Below are positions 1 through 6,672 of a stretch of 8,522 nt of DNA, piece after piece. Made by a program: the position numbers and the translations under genes. The stretch covers positions 1-8,522 of the forward strand of contig JACQTL010000151.1 of NCBI GenBank assembly GCA_016210805.1, given 5' to 3'. Position 1 is the first letter of the stretch. Every line of letters begins with the position of its first letter. This DNA comes from Actinomycetota bacterium. Lineage in GTDB: Bacteria; Actinomycetota; UBA4738; G016210805. The notes below the pieces were generated by a model. The model worked only from the letters and a program-made list of their open reading frames with translations, was not told the origin of the DNA and ran no database searches.

Positions 1-71
1 ACAAGACCGCCGACCAGATCCTGGAGGGTCTGGCTGCCTATTGCGAGCGGATCTCCGACTCAGGACACTAG
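1..71 (+). CDS. C-terminal end of an unidentified protein (5' truncated by window edge)
   Basis: An open frame enters from the left edge, with its first complete codon at position 3, and ends at TAG 69-71. It gives 22 residues beginning KTADQILEGL and ending ERISDSGH. Third codon positions are mostly G or C, as expected for a real gene in this GC-rich DNA. The gene converges on the ftsR homologue, and the two stop codons share the bases CTAG (68-71). That tight ending fits two real gene ends. The tail is too short to identify a family. In mycobacteria the gene after ftsR is a co-directional DUF151 nuclease; this gene runs the opposite way, so it is probably not that one. I assign no function. 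Confidence 0.55.
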   Translation, partial: KTADQILEGLAAYCERISDSGH

Positions 72-772
72 GCCCCGGTGAGGTACTGGCGGAGGTTGCT
101 CCGCAGGAGGGCCGACTTCAGCTTGCGGGAGAGCTTGGCCAGGTCGGCCAGGGACTGGGAGGCCTGGCGCCGGGCCTCCGGGTTCCGCTGGCGGAGCACC
201 GGCAGGATGATGGCCTCGAAGAACCCGGCCTCCCGGTCGGCGAAGTGCCGGTACATCGTGAGATGCCGGGGCTCGACGCCGTACTTGAAGAAGTCCTTCA
301 CGATCGTGAGGGTGACGAAGTCGTCGCCGTCGTAGTAGCGATCGTCCTCCGGGCCGTGCTGGCGCAGGATCCCGAACTGCGTGAGGTCGCCGATCCGGTC
401 CCGATCGACCCCCGTGGCCGCGGCGAGCTCCTCGACCGACATCTGGAGCCCGGTGGGGGGCTCCACCACCTCGTCGTCGGCGGAGGGCCTCTCCTGGACG
501 GCGGGCATGCCCCCGTCCTCCTCCCGCCTGGCCAGCCGCTCCTTGATGACCTTGAGGGGGAGGTACTCGTCGCGCTGCATCCGCAGGATCGTCCGCAGGC
601 GATCGACGTCGCCGTCGTAGAACTTGCGGTAGCCCGAGGGCGTTCGCTCGGGCTCGATCAGCCCCTCGCCCTCCAGGAACCTGATCTTGGAGATCGTCAC
701 GTCCGGGAACTCGGCCTTGAGGGCCACCAGGACCTCACCGATCGACTGGTAGCTGCGCGTCGCCATGGCCAC
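68..772 (-). CDS. ftsR: MerR-family transcriptional regulator, FtsR-like
   Basis: A 234-residue DNA-binding regulator. The N-terminal winged-helix MerR domain spans about residues 9-82 and contains FPDVTISKIRFLEGEGLI (22-39), PSGYRKF (45-51) and QRDEYLPLKVI (66-76). The central part (about 85-110) is acidic and probably a linker. A second helical domain carries KYGVEPRHL (163-171), and the tail is basic. These blocks match what I recall of mycobacterial Rv1828 and corynebacterial FtsR, which activates ftsZ expression. The length is close to theirs (about 247 residues). The position directly after the GarA-like FHA gene is the same as in those genomes. The gene starts with GTG at 772, only 3 bases after the FHA stop, with GGGAG upstream. 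An in-frame ATG at 766 is the alternative start. Co-transcription with the FHA gene is likely. That ftsZ is the target here is inferred from the family. Confidence 0.88.
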   Translation of the reverse strand: MAMATRSYQSIGEVLVALKAEFPDVTISKIRFLEGEGLIEPERTPSGYRKFYDGDVDRLRTILRMQRDEYLPLKVIKERLARREEDGGMPAVQERPSADDEVVEPPTGLQMSVEELAAATGVDRDRIGDLTQFGILRQHGPEDDRYYDGDDFVTLTIVKDFFKYGVEPRHLTMYRHFADREAGFFEAIILPVLRQRNPEARRQASQSLADLAKLSRKLKSALLRSNLRQYLTGA

Positions 773-775
773 CGC

Positions 776-1234
776 TCACTCTCCCACTCGGAACACCAGC
801 TTGAACTTGCCGATCTGTAGCTCGTCGTTGTCGGCGAGCCGGGTCTCCTCGACCCGCTGCCGGTTCACGTAGGTGCCGTTGAGGCTCCCGGAGTCGTGGA
901 TCGAGAAGGAGCCGTCCTCCCGACGGCGGATCTCCGCGTGCCGGCGCGACACCGTGACGTCGTCCAGGAAGATGTCGCTCTCCGGGTGGCGGCCGGCGGT
1001 GGTCACGTCCTTGTCGATCAGGAAGATCGACCCCTGGTTCGGGCCACGCTTGACCATCAGGAGCGCTTGACCCTCCTCCAGCTCCTCCTCCGGGAGACCG
1101 ACCTCGGCCTCCACCTCCTCGTCCGCGTCGATGGGGGCGAACGTGAGGGTGCTGTCAGGCTGAAGCGCACTCCCACAGTTCGCGCAGAAGCGCGCGTCGT
1201 CGGGGTTTCGATGTCCACAGGTGGTGCAGTACAC
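776..1234 (-). CDS. Zinc-ribbon and FHA-domain protein, GarA/OdhI-like
   Basis: A phosphothreonine-binding signalling protein of 152 residues. I prefer the GTG start at 1234: GGAGG (1246-1242) lies 7 bases before it, and the protein then begins MYCTTCGHRN, typical of a small zinc ribbon. An ATG at 1249 would add five residues but has no ribosome binding site. The zinc ribbon has C3, C6, C17 and C20. An acidic linker (about 36-55) follows a Ser/Thr patch, DSTLTFAPID (27-36). The FHA domain (about 57-150) has intact ligand residues: GRH (81-83), SRRH (96-99) and SLNGTYVN (117-124). GRHPESDIFLDDVTVSRRHA is almost the GarA/OdhI sequence. Those proteins bind and control 2-oxoglutarate dehydrogenase and glutamate enzymes unless phosphorylated by PknB or PknG. 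Placement between gcvH and ftsR supports orthology. The zinc ribbon occupies the place of the unstructured GarA N-terminus, so regulation may differ. Confidence 0.88.
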   Translation of the reverse strand: MYCTTCGHRNPDDARFCANCGSALQPDSTLTFAPIDADEEVEAEVGLPEEELEEGQALLMVKRGPNQGSIFLIDKDVTTAGRHPESDIFLDDVTVSRRHAEIRRREDGSFSIHDSGSLNGTYVNRQRVEETRLADNDELQIGKFKLVFRVGE

Positions 1235-1241
1235 CCTCACC

Positions 1242-1246
1242 CCTCC
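1242..1246 (-). promoter_or_regulatory. Ribosome binding site deciding the FHA-protein start
   Basis: GGAGG on the minus strand, 7 bases before GTG 1234. It lies inside the reading frame if the upstream ATG (1249) is used, which argues for the shorter protein that begins at the zinc ribbon. Confidence 0.6.
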
Positions 1247-1284
1247 CATCGTATCGGGCTCGCTCGAAGGTCGAGGGTTGGAAG

Positions 1285-1312
1285 GCTATATCGGAACTGC
1301 AGGGTCAGTCAA
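1285..1312 (-). promoter_or_regulatory. Sigma-70-like promoter for the FHA-ftsR unit
   Basis: On the minus strand, TTGACT (1312-1307) is followed by a 16-base spacer and TATAGC (1290-1285). The -35 box matches the TTGACA consensus at five of six positions and the -10 box matches TATAAT at four of six. This AT-rich box stands out in very GC-rich DNA. Transcription would begin near 1278, giving a leader of about 45 bases before the GTG at 1234. It sits in the only sizeable gap between gcvH and the FHA gene, so the regulators can be expressed apart from gcvH. Confidence 0.6.
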
Positions 1313-1471
1313 CGCAACCCCATGGTCGACCGGTGGTTCGCATGCACCTCGAGCACCGATAGGGGACGCTCTGAGGGACCGATCGACCCCGCCGAAGGGT
1401 CCACGGGACGCCGAGGGCTCGCCCCCCGGAACCGGGCTCGTCTCGGGGTCGAGGCCATCTCCACGGGAGGT

Positions 1472-1867
1472 CTACCCCTCCCCCACCTCCTCGACGAAGG
1501 TTCGGTACTCCGCGGCGCCCATGAGGTCGTCCAGCTGGTCGGGGTCGGAGACCTCCACCACGATCATCCATCCGTCGCCGTAGGGCTCCTCGTTGACCAG
1601 CTCGGGCCGCTCGTCGAGGAGCGGGTTGCGCTCGACCACCGTCCCGTTCACGGGGCTGTAGACGTCGGACACGGACTTGGTCGACTCGACCTCGCCGAAC
1701 GGCTCGCCGGCCCGGACCTCGGTCCCCGTTTCCGGCACGTCCACGTAGACCACGTCGCCCAGGGCGTCCTGGGCGTAGTCGGTGATCCCGATCCGGACCC
1801 GTCCCCCGCTCTCGTCCAGGGCCCACTCGTGCTCGCGTGTGTAGCGAAGCTCCTCCGGGAACTCCAC
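1472..1867 (-). CDS. gcvH: Glycine cleavage system H protein (lipoyl carrier)
   Basis: A 131-residue lipoyl carrier that shuttles the aminomethyl group between the P, T and L proteins of the glycine cleavage system in the cytoplasm. The N-terminus, LRYTREHEWA (7-16), is the classic H-protein opening. RIGITDYAQDALGDVVYVDVP (25-45) follows, and the lipoyl attachment lysine is K64 in VESTKSVSDVYSPVNG. YGDGWMIVVEVSD and the C-terminal helix complete a full-length protein. The start is GTG 1867; AGGAGG (1882-1877), within an excellent GGAGGTGAG, lies 9 bases upstream. No gcvP, gcvT or lpd is present here. The link with the FHA and ftsR genes is conserved in actinobacteria. A gap of 64 bases separates it from the upstream pncB-like gene, so read-through from that operon is likely. 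Confidence 0.97.
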   Translation of the reverse strand: MEFPEELRYTREHEWALDESGGRVRIGITDYAQDALGDVVYVDVPETGTEVRAGEPFGEVESTKSVSDVYSPVNGTVVERNPLLDERPELVNEEPYGDGWMIVVEVSDPDQLDDLMGAAEYRTFVEEVGEG

Positions 1868-1876
1868 CTTCGCTCA

Positions 1877-1882
1877 CCTCCT
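1877..1882 (-). promoter_or_regulatory. Strong ribosome binding site of gcvH
   Basis: AGGAGG inside the longer stretch AAGGAGGTGAG, 9 bases before the GTG start. It is nearly a perfect match to the 16S rRNA tail and supports the GTG start at 1867. Confidence 0.75.
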
Positions 1883-1931
1883 TCCGTCGCGCGTCCCGGC
1901 CGACCCTCGCGCCCCCAAAGCGGCGCTCCCC

Positions 1932-3134
1932 TCACTCGAGGAACGGGTCCCTCGACGCGTTCACCTCCTCGATGCAGAACCGCCGGATCTCCGGCGCCGG
2001 CACCCGGCCGCCGGTGACCTTCCCCCGGGCGACCACCGCCTCCTGCAACGACCTGACGCGGGCCTCGCAGGTCGGGCACTTGCCGAGCTTCGTCGTGGCC
2101 GGGGCGATGCCCCGGGCCCCACAGTTGTCGCAGGCCCAGAGGTGCTTGCGGCCGGAGAGCTTGCCGCGCTTGGACCGGGGGGCGCCCGACACCTCCACGA
2201 TGTCCAGGGAGAAGTCCACCACCGGGCCGCTCGAGATCCACGTACCCACCCCGTAGGCGTCCGCGTAGCGGTTGAGCTCGCGGAGCCTGTCCTCGTCGAG
2301 GCCCCCGGACACGAACAGCTTCACGCCGGCGAACCCGTGCTCGTCGAGCTCCCACCGGACCTCCCTGAGGATGGCCAGGAAGTCCCCCCGCCGGGACCCG
2401 GGCGTGTCCAGCCGGACGGCGGCCAGGCGGTCGCCGAGGGCCTGGGCCGCGCGCAGCGCGCCGAACTTCTCGTCCGAGAACGTGTCGATCAGGGCCACCC
2501 GGGGGACCCTGCGGTCCACCACCCGGTCGAACCCCTTCCAGGCCCGCTCCTCGCCGAGGATGAGAATGAGAGCGTGGGCCATCGTTCCCACCGGGGTTAT
2601 CCCGATCAGCTCGGCGCTCGCCACGGCGGCCACTCCCTCGCACCCGCCGACGTAGGCCGCCCGCTCGATCATGGGCGCGATCGCCGGGTGCATCCGCCGG
2701 GCCCCGAACGAGTACACGGGACGGCCCTCGGCGGCCAGCCGGCACCGGGCGGCGCGGGTGGCGATCCCGGAGGCCTGGCAGAGCACGCCGAGGAGCGCGG
2801 TCTCCAGGATCCCGAACTCGAGGTACCGTCCGGCGATCGTCAGCACGGGCTCCTCCGGGTAGAAGACGGAGCCCTCCGGGAGGGCGGCCACCCGCACGTC
2901 CCGGCCGTCGAGCAGGTTCACGGCCTCCTCCAGCCCGGCGAACACCGCCCAGGGCCAGTCGTCGGGAAAGGAGGAGGCCCTGATCTCCGCCACGACCTCG
3001 GGGTTCTCCCCCTCGTCCTCCAGGATCTGCTGGCCCCGGAGGAAGTAGACGTCGGTGACCCTGCCCGAGCGGATCTCCTCCGGGGACGCCACGTGGAACT
3101 CCCGCCCCGGCTCGGGGGGCTTGGGCCTCCTCAC
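1932..3134 (-). CDS. Nicotinate phosphoribosyltransferase, archaeal-type with C-terminal zinc ribbon
   Basis: A 400-residue enzyme of NAD salvage, expected to join nicotinate and PRPP into nicotinate mononucleotide. Family blocks are SFGARRMHPA (142-151), GITPVGTMAHA (178-188), ALIDTFSDEKFG (214-225), AVRLDTPGSRRGD (239-251), KLFVSGGLDED (272-282) and AYGVGTWIS (293-301). The last blocks form the phosphate-binding end of the type II PRTase barrel. Near the C-terminus are two CxxC pairs, C335/C338 and C353/C356. These resemble the zinc-knuckle domain described for the Thermoplasma acidophilum enzyme, so this is that subtype rather than the E. coli PncB type. The start is GTG 3134, whose GTGA overlaps the stop of the sugar-nucleotidyltransferase fusion (4 bases), so the two are translationally coupled. 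A nicotinamide or quinolinate PRTase role is less likely but cannot be excluded by sequence alone. Confidence 0.9.
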   Translation of the reverse strand: MRRPKPPEPGREFHVASPEEIRSGRVTDVYFLRGQQILEDEGENPEVVAEIRASSFPDDWPWAVFAGLEEAVNLLDGRDVRVAALPEGSVFYPEEPVLTIAGRYLEFGILETALLGVLCQASGIATRAARCRLAAEGRPVYSFGARRMHPAIAPMIERAAYVGGCEGVAAVASAELIGITPVGTMAHALILILGEERAWKGFDRVVDRRVPRVALIDTFSDEKFGALRAAQALGDRLAAVRLDTPGSRRGDFLAILREVRWELDEHGFAGVKLFVSGGLDEDRLRELNRYADAYGVGTWISSGPVVDFSLDIVEVSGAPRSKRGKLSGRKHLWACDNCGARGIAPATTKLGKCPTCEARVRSLQEAVVARGKVTGGRVPAPEIRRFCIEEVNASRDPFLE

Positions 3135-5623
3135 GCCTTCAGCTCCTCGATCAGCGAGGCGTAGTCCCCGGCCATGGACCCGGCGTCCTCGGCCGACCCG
3201 GCCTCGGCCCAGATCCGGATCACCGGCTCCTGGGGATGGGGGGCGACCAGGACCCAGTCCTCGCCGTGGAAGGTCTTGAGCCCGTCGGTGGTGTCGGTCC
3301 GCTCCCCGTTGGAGCGCTCGAGGAGCCGGCGCATCACCGTCCCCTTGGCCTCCCAGGGAATGGCCACGTCGCGACGGGCCACGTGGGCCTCGGGGAGGTC
3401 GTCCACCACGCGGGCCAGCGTCGTCCCCGTCCCGGCCAGGAGCTCGAGGAGCTCCACCACGCTCATCAGGCCGTCGTAGGCGGCCAGGAACTTCGGGAAG
3501 ATGTAGCCGCCTCCCTCCGCTCCCGCGAACACGACGTCCCGCTCCTCGGCGGCGGCCATCAGCGCGGCCGGAGAGATCCGGGTCCGCAGGACGCTCCCCC
3601 CGGCCTCCTCCACGATCGCCTCCACGGCCCTGGACGCCGTGACGGGCACGGCGACCCGGGGGTCCGGCATCGTCCTGGCCACCAGGGTCAGGAAGGCGAG
3701 CAGCGCGCGGTCGCGGGAGACGACCCGGCCCCGATCGTCCACCAGGTCGATCCGCTCCCCCACCGGGTCGAACAGCACGCCGAGCTGGGCGCCGCTCGCC
3801 CCCACCAGGCCCCCCAGCCGGCCCAGGTGGAGGGCGGCCTCCTCCTCGGTGTGGATCAGGCGCTCCTCGTCGAGGGTGGCGTTCGCCGCCAGGAGCTCCG
3901 CGCCCAGGCGGCCCAGGACGTCCGGGCCGGTGAGCGTCGTCGCCGCGTTCCCGTAGTCGACCACGAGCTTGGGACGGCGGCCCCGGATCGCCTGGGAGTC
4001 CACGACCTCCAGGAGCTGGCGCGTGTAGTACTCGCGGCCCCTGGCCGGGAAGGTCAGCTCCCCGAGCTCGTGGTGGAAGGCCCGGCGGAGGTCGTCGCGG
4101 TTGAAGTTCCGCTCCACCTTGCGCTGGACCGACGGGTCGATGTCTATGCCCCGGCCGTCGAAGAGCTGCACGTCCACGGAGGCCGGATCGCCCGGCGTGG
4201 TCCGCACGGCGATCCCCGAGTTGGCCCGGGCCGAGCGGGCGTAGAACCGGGCCACCGGGGCCGGGATCACCTCGAGGTCGTGCACGTGCACGCCGGCCGC
4301 GTTGGCTCCGGCCACCATGGCCCGCTTGACGATGCGGGCCGTCGTGGTCACGTCCCGGGAGGCCACCACCACGGACCGCTTTGGGAGCGTGGTGGCGAAG
4401 GCCATGGCCAGGCGGAGGGCCATCTCCGGGGTGATGTCGATGTTGACCAGGCCCGATGCTCCCCGCTCGCCGAACAGGCTCCGGGCCCCCCTGGTCTCCC
4501 AGATGATGCTCTTGGTGACCAGCGCGCCGGGGTCGACCTGCTTGAAGGGGTAAACCTTGACGTTAGGGTTGAGGACGGCCCCCTCGCCCACGTGGCACTC
4601 ATCCCCCACGACGGCGCCCTCCTCCACCCGGGCCCCGTGCTTCACGTCGGCGTTCTTGCCCACCACGCAGCCCCGCAGCGACGCGGAGGGGCCCACGTAG
4701 GCGTGGTCCTGGACGATCGCGCGGTGCAGGAAGGCCCCGCTCTTCACCACCACCCCCGAGCCCAGGACGGTGTATTCCCGCAGGTCGGCGCCGCCCTCGA
4801 CCCGGACGTTGGGCCCGATGTAGACCGGACCTTCGATCCTCGCTTCAGGGTCGACCTCGGCCTCCTCGCCGATCCAGACGTCGCCCTCCAGCCGGAAACC
4901 CTGGACCTCGACCTTCACCTTCCCGTCGAGGACGTCGCGGTGCGCGGCCTGGTAGGCCTCGAGGGTCCCGACGTCGGTCCAGGCCCCCTCGACCGCGGCG
5001 CCGTAAAGAGGGAGGCCCTTGTCGAGCAGCAGTGGGAACAGGTCCTTCGAGAAGTCGAACTCCTCGCCCTCCGGCACGAAGTCCAGCACCTCCGGCTCGA
5101 CCACGTAGATGCCGGTGTTGATCTGGTCGCTGAAGACCTCCCCCCACCCCGGCTTCTCCAGGAACCGCTCGATCCGGCCGTCTGACCCCGTGATCACGAT
5201 GCCGAACTCCAGCGGGTCCTCCACCCGCTTGAGGGCCACGGTGACCGCCGCCCCCCGGTCCCGGTGCAAGCGCACCACCTCCCCCAGGTCGATGTCGGTG
5301 AGTGCGTCGCCCGAGATGACCAGGAACGGCTCGTCCAGCAGGTCCTGGGCGTTCTTCACGCTCCCCGCGGTGCCCAGGGGAAACTCCTCGGTCGCGTAGG
5401 CCAGCGAGAGGTCCTGGTCCGATCCGTCCCCGAAGTAGTTCCTCACCACGCTGGCCAGGAACTGGACGGTCACCACCACGTCGGTGAACCCGTGGGCCCG
5501 GAGGAGCCGGAGGATGTGCTGCATCATCGGCTCGCCGACGATGGGTAGCATCGGCTTGGGCTGGTTGCTGGTGAGGGGCCGAAGACGCGAGCCCTGCCCC
5601 CCGGCCATCACGACGGCCTTCAT
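3131..5623 (-). CDS. Sugar-1-phosphate nucleotidyltransferase fused to hexapeptide repeats and a degenerate phosphomannomutase-like domain
   Basis: An 830-residue three-part protein. Residues 1-235 are a complete nucleotidyltransferase: GGQGSRLRPLT (8-18), PKPMLPI (22-28), GTAGSVKNA (84-92), SGDALTDID (104-112), EKP (156-158), NTGIYVV (169-175) and WTDVGT (215-220). It should make an NDP-sugar, annotated in relatives as GDP-mannose, though specificity cannot be read here. Residues about 244-372 are left-handed beta-helix hexapeptide repeats. Residues about 380-830 have the phosphomannomutase fold, but the active-site loops are altered. The phosphoserine loop is RTTPGDP (474-480) instead of TASHNP, the metal loop DPVGER (619-624) instead of DPDADR, the sugar loop GAEGGG (701-706) instead of GEESGG, and the phosphate loop APHPQEP (794-800) instead of RxSGTEP. 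Mutase activity is therefore doubtful. The ATG at 5623 overlaps the pgsA stop and the end overlaps the next start, so it sits mid-operon. Confidence 0.92.
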   Translation of the reverse strand: MKAVVMAGGQGSRLRPLTSNQPKPMLPIVGEPMMQHILRLLRAHGFTDVVVTVQFLASVVRNYFGDGSDQDLSLAYATEEFPLGTAGSVKNAQDLLDEPFLVISGDALTDIDLGEVVRLHRDRGAAVTVALKRVEDPLEFGIVITGSDGRIERFLEKPGWGEVFSDQINTGIYVVEPEVLDFVPEGEEFDFSKDLFPLLLDKGLPLYGAAVEGAWTDVGTLEAYQAAHRDVLDGKVKVEVQGFRLEGDVWIGEEAEVDPEARIEGPVYIGPNVRVEGGADLREYTVLGSGVVVKSGAFLHRAIVQDHAYVGPSASLRGCVVGKNADVKHGARVEEGAVVGDECHVGEGAVLNPNVKVYPFKQVDPGALVTKSIIWETRGARSLFGERGASGLVNIDITPEMALRLAMAFATTLPKRSVVVASRDVTTTARIVKRAMVAGANAAGVHVHDLEVIPAPVARFYARSARANSGIAVRTTPGDPASVDVQLFDGRGIDIDPSVQRKVERNFNRDDLRRAFHHELGELTFPARGREYYTRQLLEVVDSQAIRGRRPKLVVDYGNAATTLTGPDVLGRLGAELLAANATLDEERLIHTEEEAALHLGRLGGLVGASGAQLGVLFDPVGERIDLVDDRGRVVSRDRALLAFLTLVARTMPDPRVAVPVTASRAVEAIVEEAGGSVLRTRISPAALMAAAEERDVVFAGAEGGGYIFPKFLAAYDGLMSVVELLELLAGTGTTLARVVDDLPEAHVARRDVAIPWEAKGTVMRRLLERSNGERTDTTDGLKTFHGEDWVLVAPHPQEPVIRIWAEAGSAEDAGSMAGDYASLIEELKA

Positions 5624-6300
5624 CGCGGGCCATCATAGCCGCGGGCCGCGGCCGCCAGATCCCCGGCGTAGAGGGCCGTGGCCACGTAGTACTCCACGAT
5701 CCCCACCCAGAACCAGAGCCACCCGTACACGCGGGCCGCGGGACCCAGGACCAGGTCCAGGTTCCCCCAGGCGATCGCGGGGATCGCAAACATCAGCGTG
5801 AACGTGGCCACCTTCCCCACGAACCGGACGTCGATCCGGGCCCCCCTCCACACCAGGAGGACCACCCCGGCCAGCACTATCAGCCCGTCCCGGACCAGCA
5901 CGAGGAGCGCGGCCCACAGCGGGAACGCCCCCCTGACCACCAGGGCGATCAGGGCCGCGGCCACGATCAGCCTGTCGGCCACGGGGTCCAGGATCTTCCC
6001 CAGCTCCGAGACCTGGCCGGTCCGCCGGGCCACGAACCCGTCCACCCAGTCCGTGGCCACCACGAAGCCCAGGAGGAGGAGTCCCGCGTACTCGGTTCCC
6101 GGGCGGACCAGCAGCACGACGACGAGGGGGATCAGCAGGATCCGGGAGAACGAGATCAGGTTCGGGATCGTGAGGATGCGGCGAGACGAGGGGGCCTCGG
6201 CCGCCCCTCGAGCCTCGCCGAGCATGCGATCGAGCGGCGAGCCGTTCCCGGAGCCCTGCCCGGGACGCTCGGAGGTGGGATCCCGCATGGCGCACAGCAT
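5620..6300 (-). CDS. pgsA: CDP-alcohol phosphatidyltransferase, probably phosphatidylglycerophosphate synthase
   Basis: A 226-residue membrane enzyme that transfers a phosphatidyl group from CDP-diacylglycerol to an alcohol, probably glycerol-3-phosphate, for phospholipid synthesis. The full family signature is present: D84, D87-G88, A91-R92, then eight residues, G101, D105 and D109, with D109 as the usual catalytic base. TIPNLISFSRI (44-54) is the normal entry to the first membrane helix. Hydrophobic segments follow at about 54-66, 71-84, 111-123, 126-150, 165-179 and 191-212. The first 40 residues are polar and longer than usual. The start could be ATG 6300 or the ATG at 6288; neither has a textbook ribosome binding site, though GGGGCGG precedes 6300. 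The stop overlaps the ATG of the fusion gene as ATGA. A phosphatidylinositol-phosphate synthase is the main alternative. Confidence 0.88.
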   Translation of the reverse strand: MLCAMRDPTSERPGQGSGNGSPLDRMLGEARGAAEAPSSRRILTIPNLISFSRILLIPLVVVLLVRPGTEYAGLLLLGFVVATDWVDGFVARRTGQVSELGKILDPVADRLIVAAALIALVVRGAFPLWAALLVLVRDGLIVLAGVVLLVWRGARIDVRFVGKVATFTLMFAIPAIAWGNLDLVLGPAARVYGWLWFWVGIVEYYVATALYAGDLAAAARGYDGPR

Positions 6301-6385
6301 GGCAGACCGCCCCGCCCCTCCGCCCCGGTTTGAACCCTCCTTCCAGCGGGAATCCCGTCACAGAGCCGGAGACGACCTTTCGAAC

Positions 6386-6390
6386 GGAGG
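6386..6390 (+). promoter_or_regulatory. Ribosome binding site of the small membrane protein gene
   Basis: GGAGG on the plus strand, 10 bases before ATG 6401. It is too close to the out-of-frame ATG at 6394 (3 bases), so it supports the 6401 start. Confidence 0.55.
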
Positions 6391-6400
6391 CGGATGCCGC

Positions 6401-6610
6401 ATGGGTATCGGGGCCAGCATCTTCCTGATCGCCATCGGGGCGATCCTGGCGTGGGGCGTCAACATCGAGACCGAGGGGTTCAACCTGAACACGATCGGGA
6501 TCATCCTCTTGATCGTCGGAGCGATCGGGCTCGTGGTGTCGATGCTCTTCTGGAGCCCGTGGGCCCCCTACGGCCGGCGGCCCGGCGACCACACGCACGA
6601 CCACGTGTAG
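6401..6610 (+). CDS. Small two-helix membrane protein, DUF6458-like
   Basis: A 69-residue protein with two membrane segments: IGASIFLIAIGAILAWGV (3-20) and NTIGIILLIVGAIGLVVSML (27-46). They are joined by a short loop, NIETEGFNL, and followed by FW and a hydrophilic, histidine-containing tail (GDHTHDHV). The MGIG opening, the loop and the G-I-G-L-V/FW second helix match my recollection of the actinobacterial DUF6458 family, whose function is unknown. It is the only complete plus-strand gene in the window. It faces away from pgsA across a 100-base gap and converges on the AIR-synthase-like gene, whose stop is 62 bases away. The open frame continues upstream, but the start at 6401 is chosen from the ribosome binding site and the position of the first helix. 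Confidence 0.85.
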   Translation: MGIGASIFLIAIGAILAWGVNIETEGFNLNTIGIILLIVGAIGLVVSMLFWSPWAPYGRRPGDHTHDHV

Positions 6611-6672
6611 CGGCCGGCGCCCACGTTCGGCGAGCGGCGCCCGACCGCGACGGCCCGGGACCGGAGGCCGAC

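Noticed and set aside
1421..1438. Inverted repeat CCCGG-AA-CCGGG after gcvH as a terminator
   Set aside because: The loop would be only two bases and there is no T-run; short GC palindromes are expected by chance in this DNA.
3236..5185. Very long open frame on the plus strand opposite the nucleotidyltransferase fusion (similar cases at 896-2017, 2142-3164 and 6394-8070)
   Set aside because: The predicted proteins are low-complexity, rich in Gly, Pro, Arg, His and Val, match no family, and lie opposite well-supported genes. High GC content leaves few stop codons and explains them.
6615..6642. Two copies of CGGCGCCC 20 bases apart between the convergent genes, as a hairpin terminator
   Set aside because: A six-base stem with a 14-base loop and no T-run is weak; it may be chance in a GC-rich gap.
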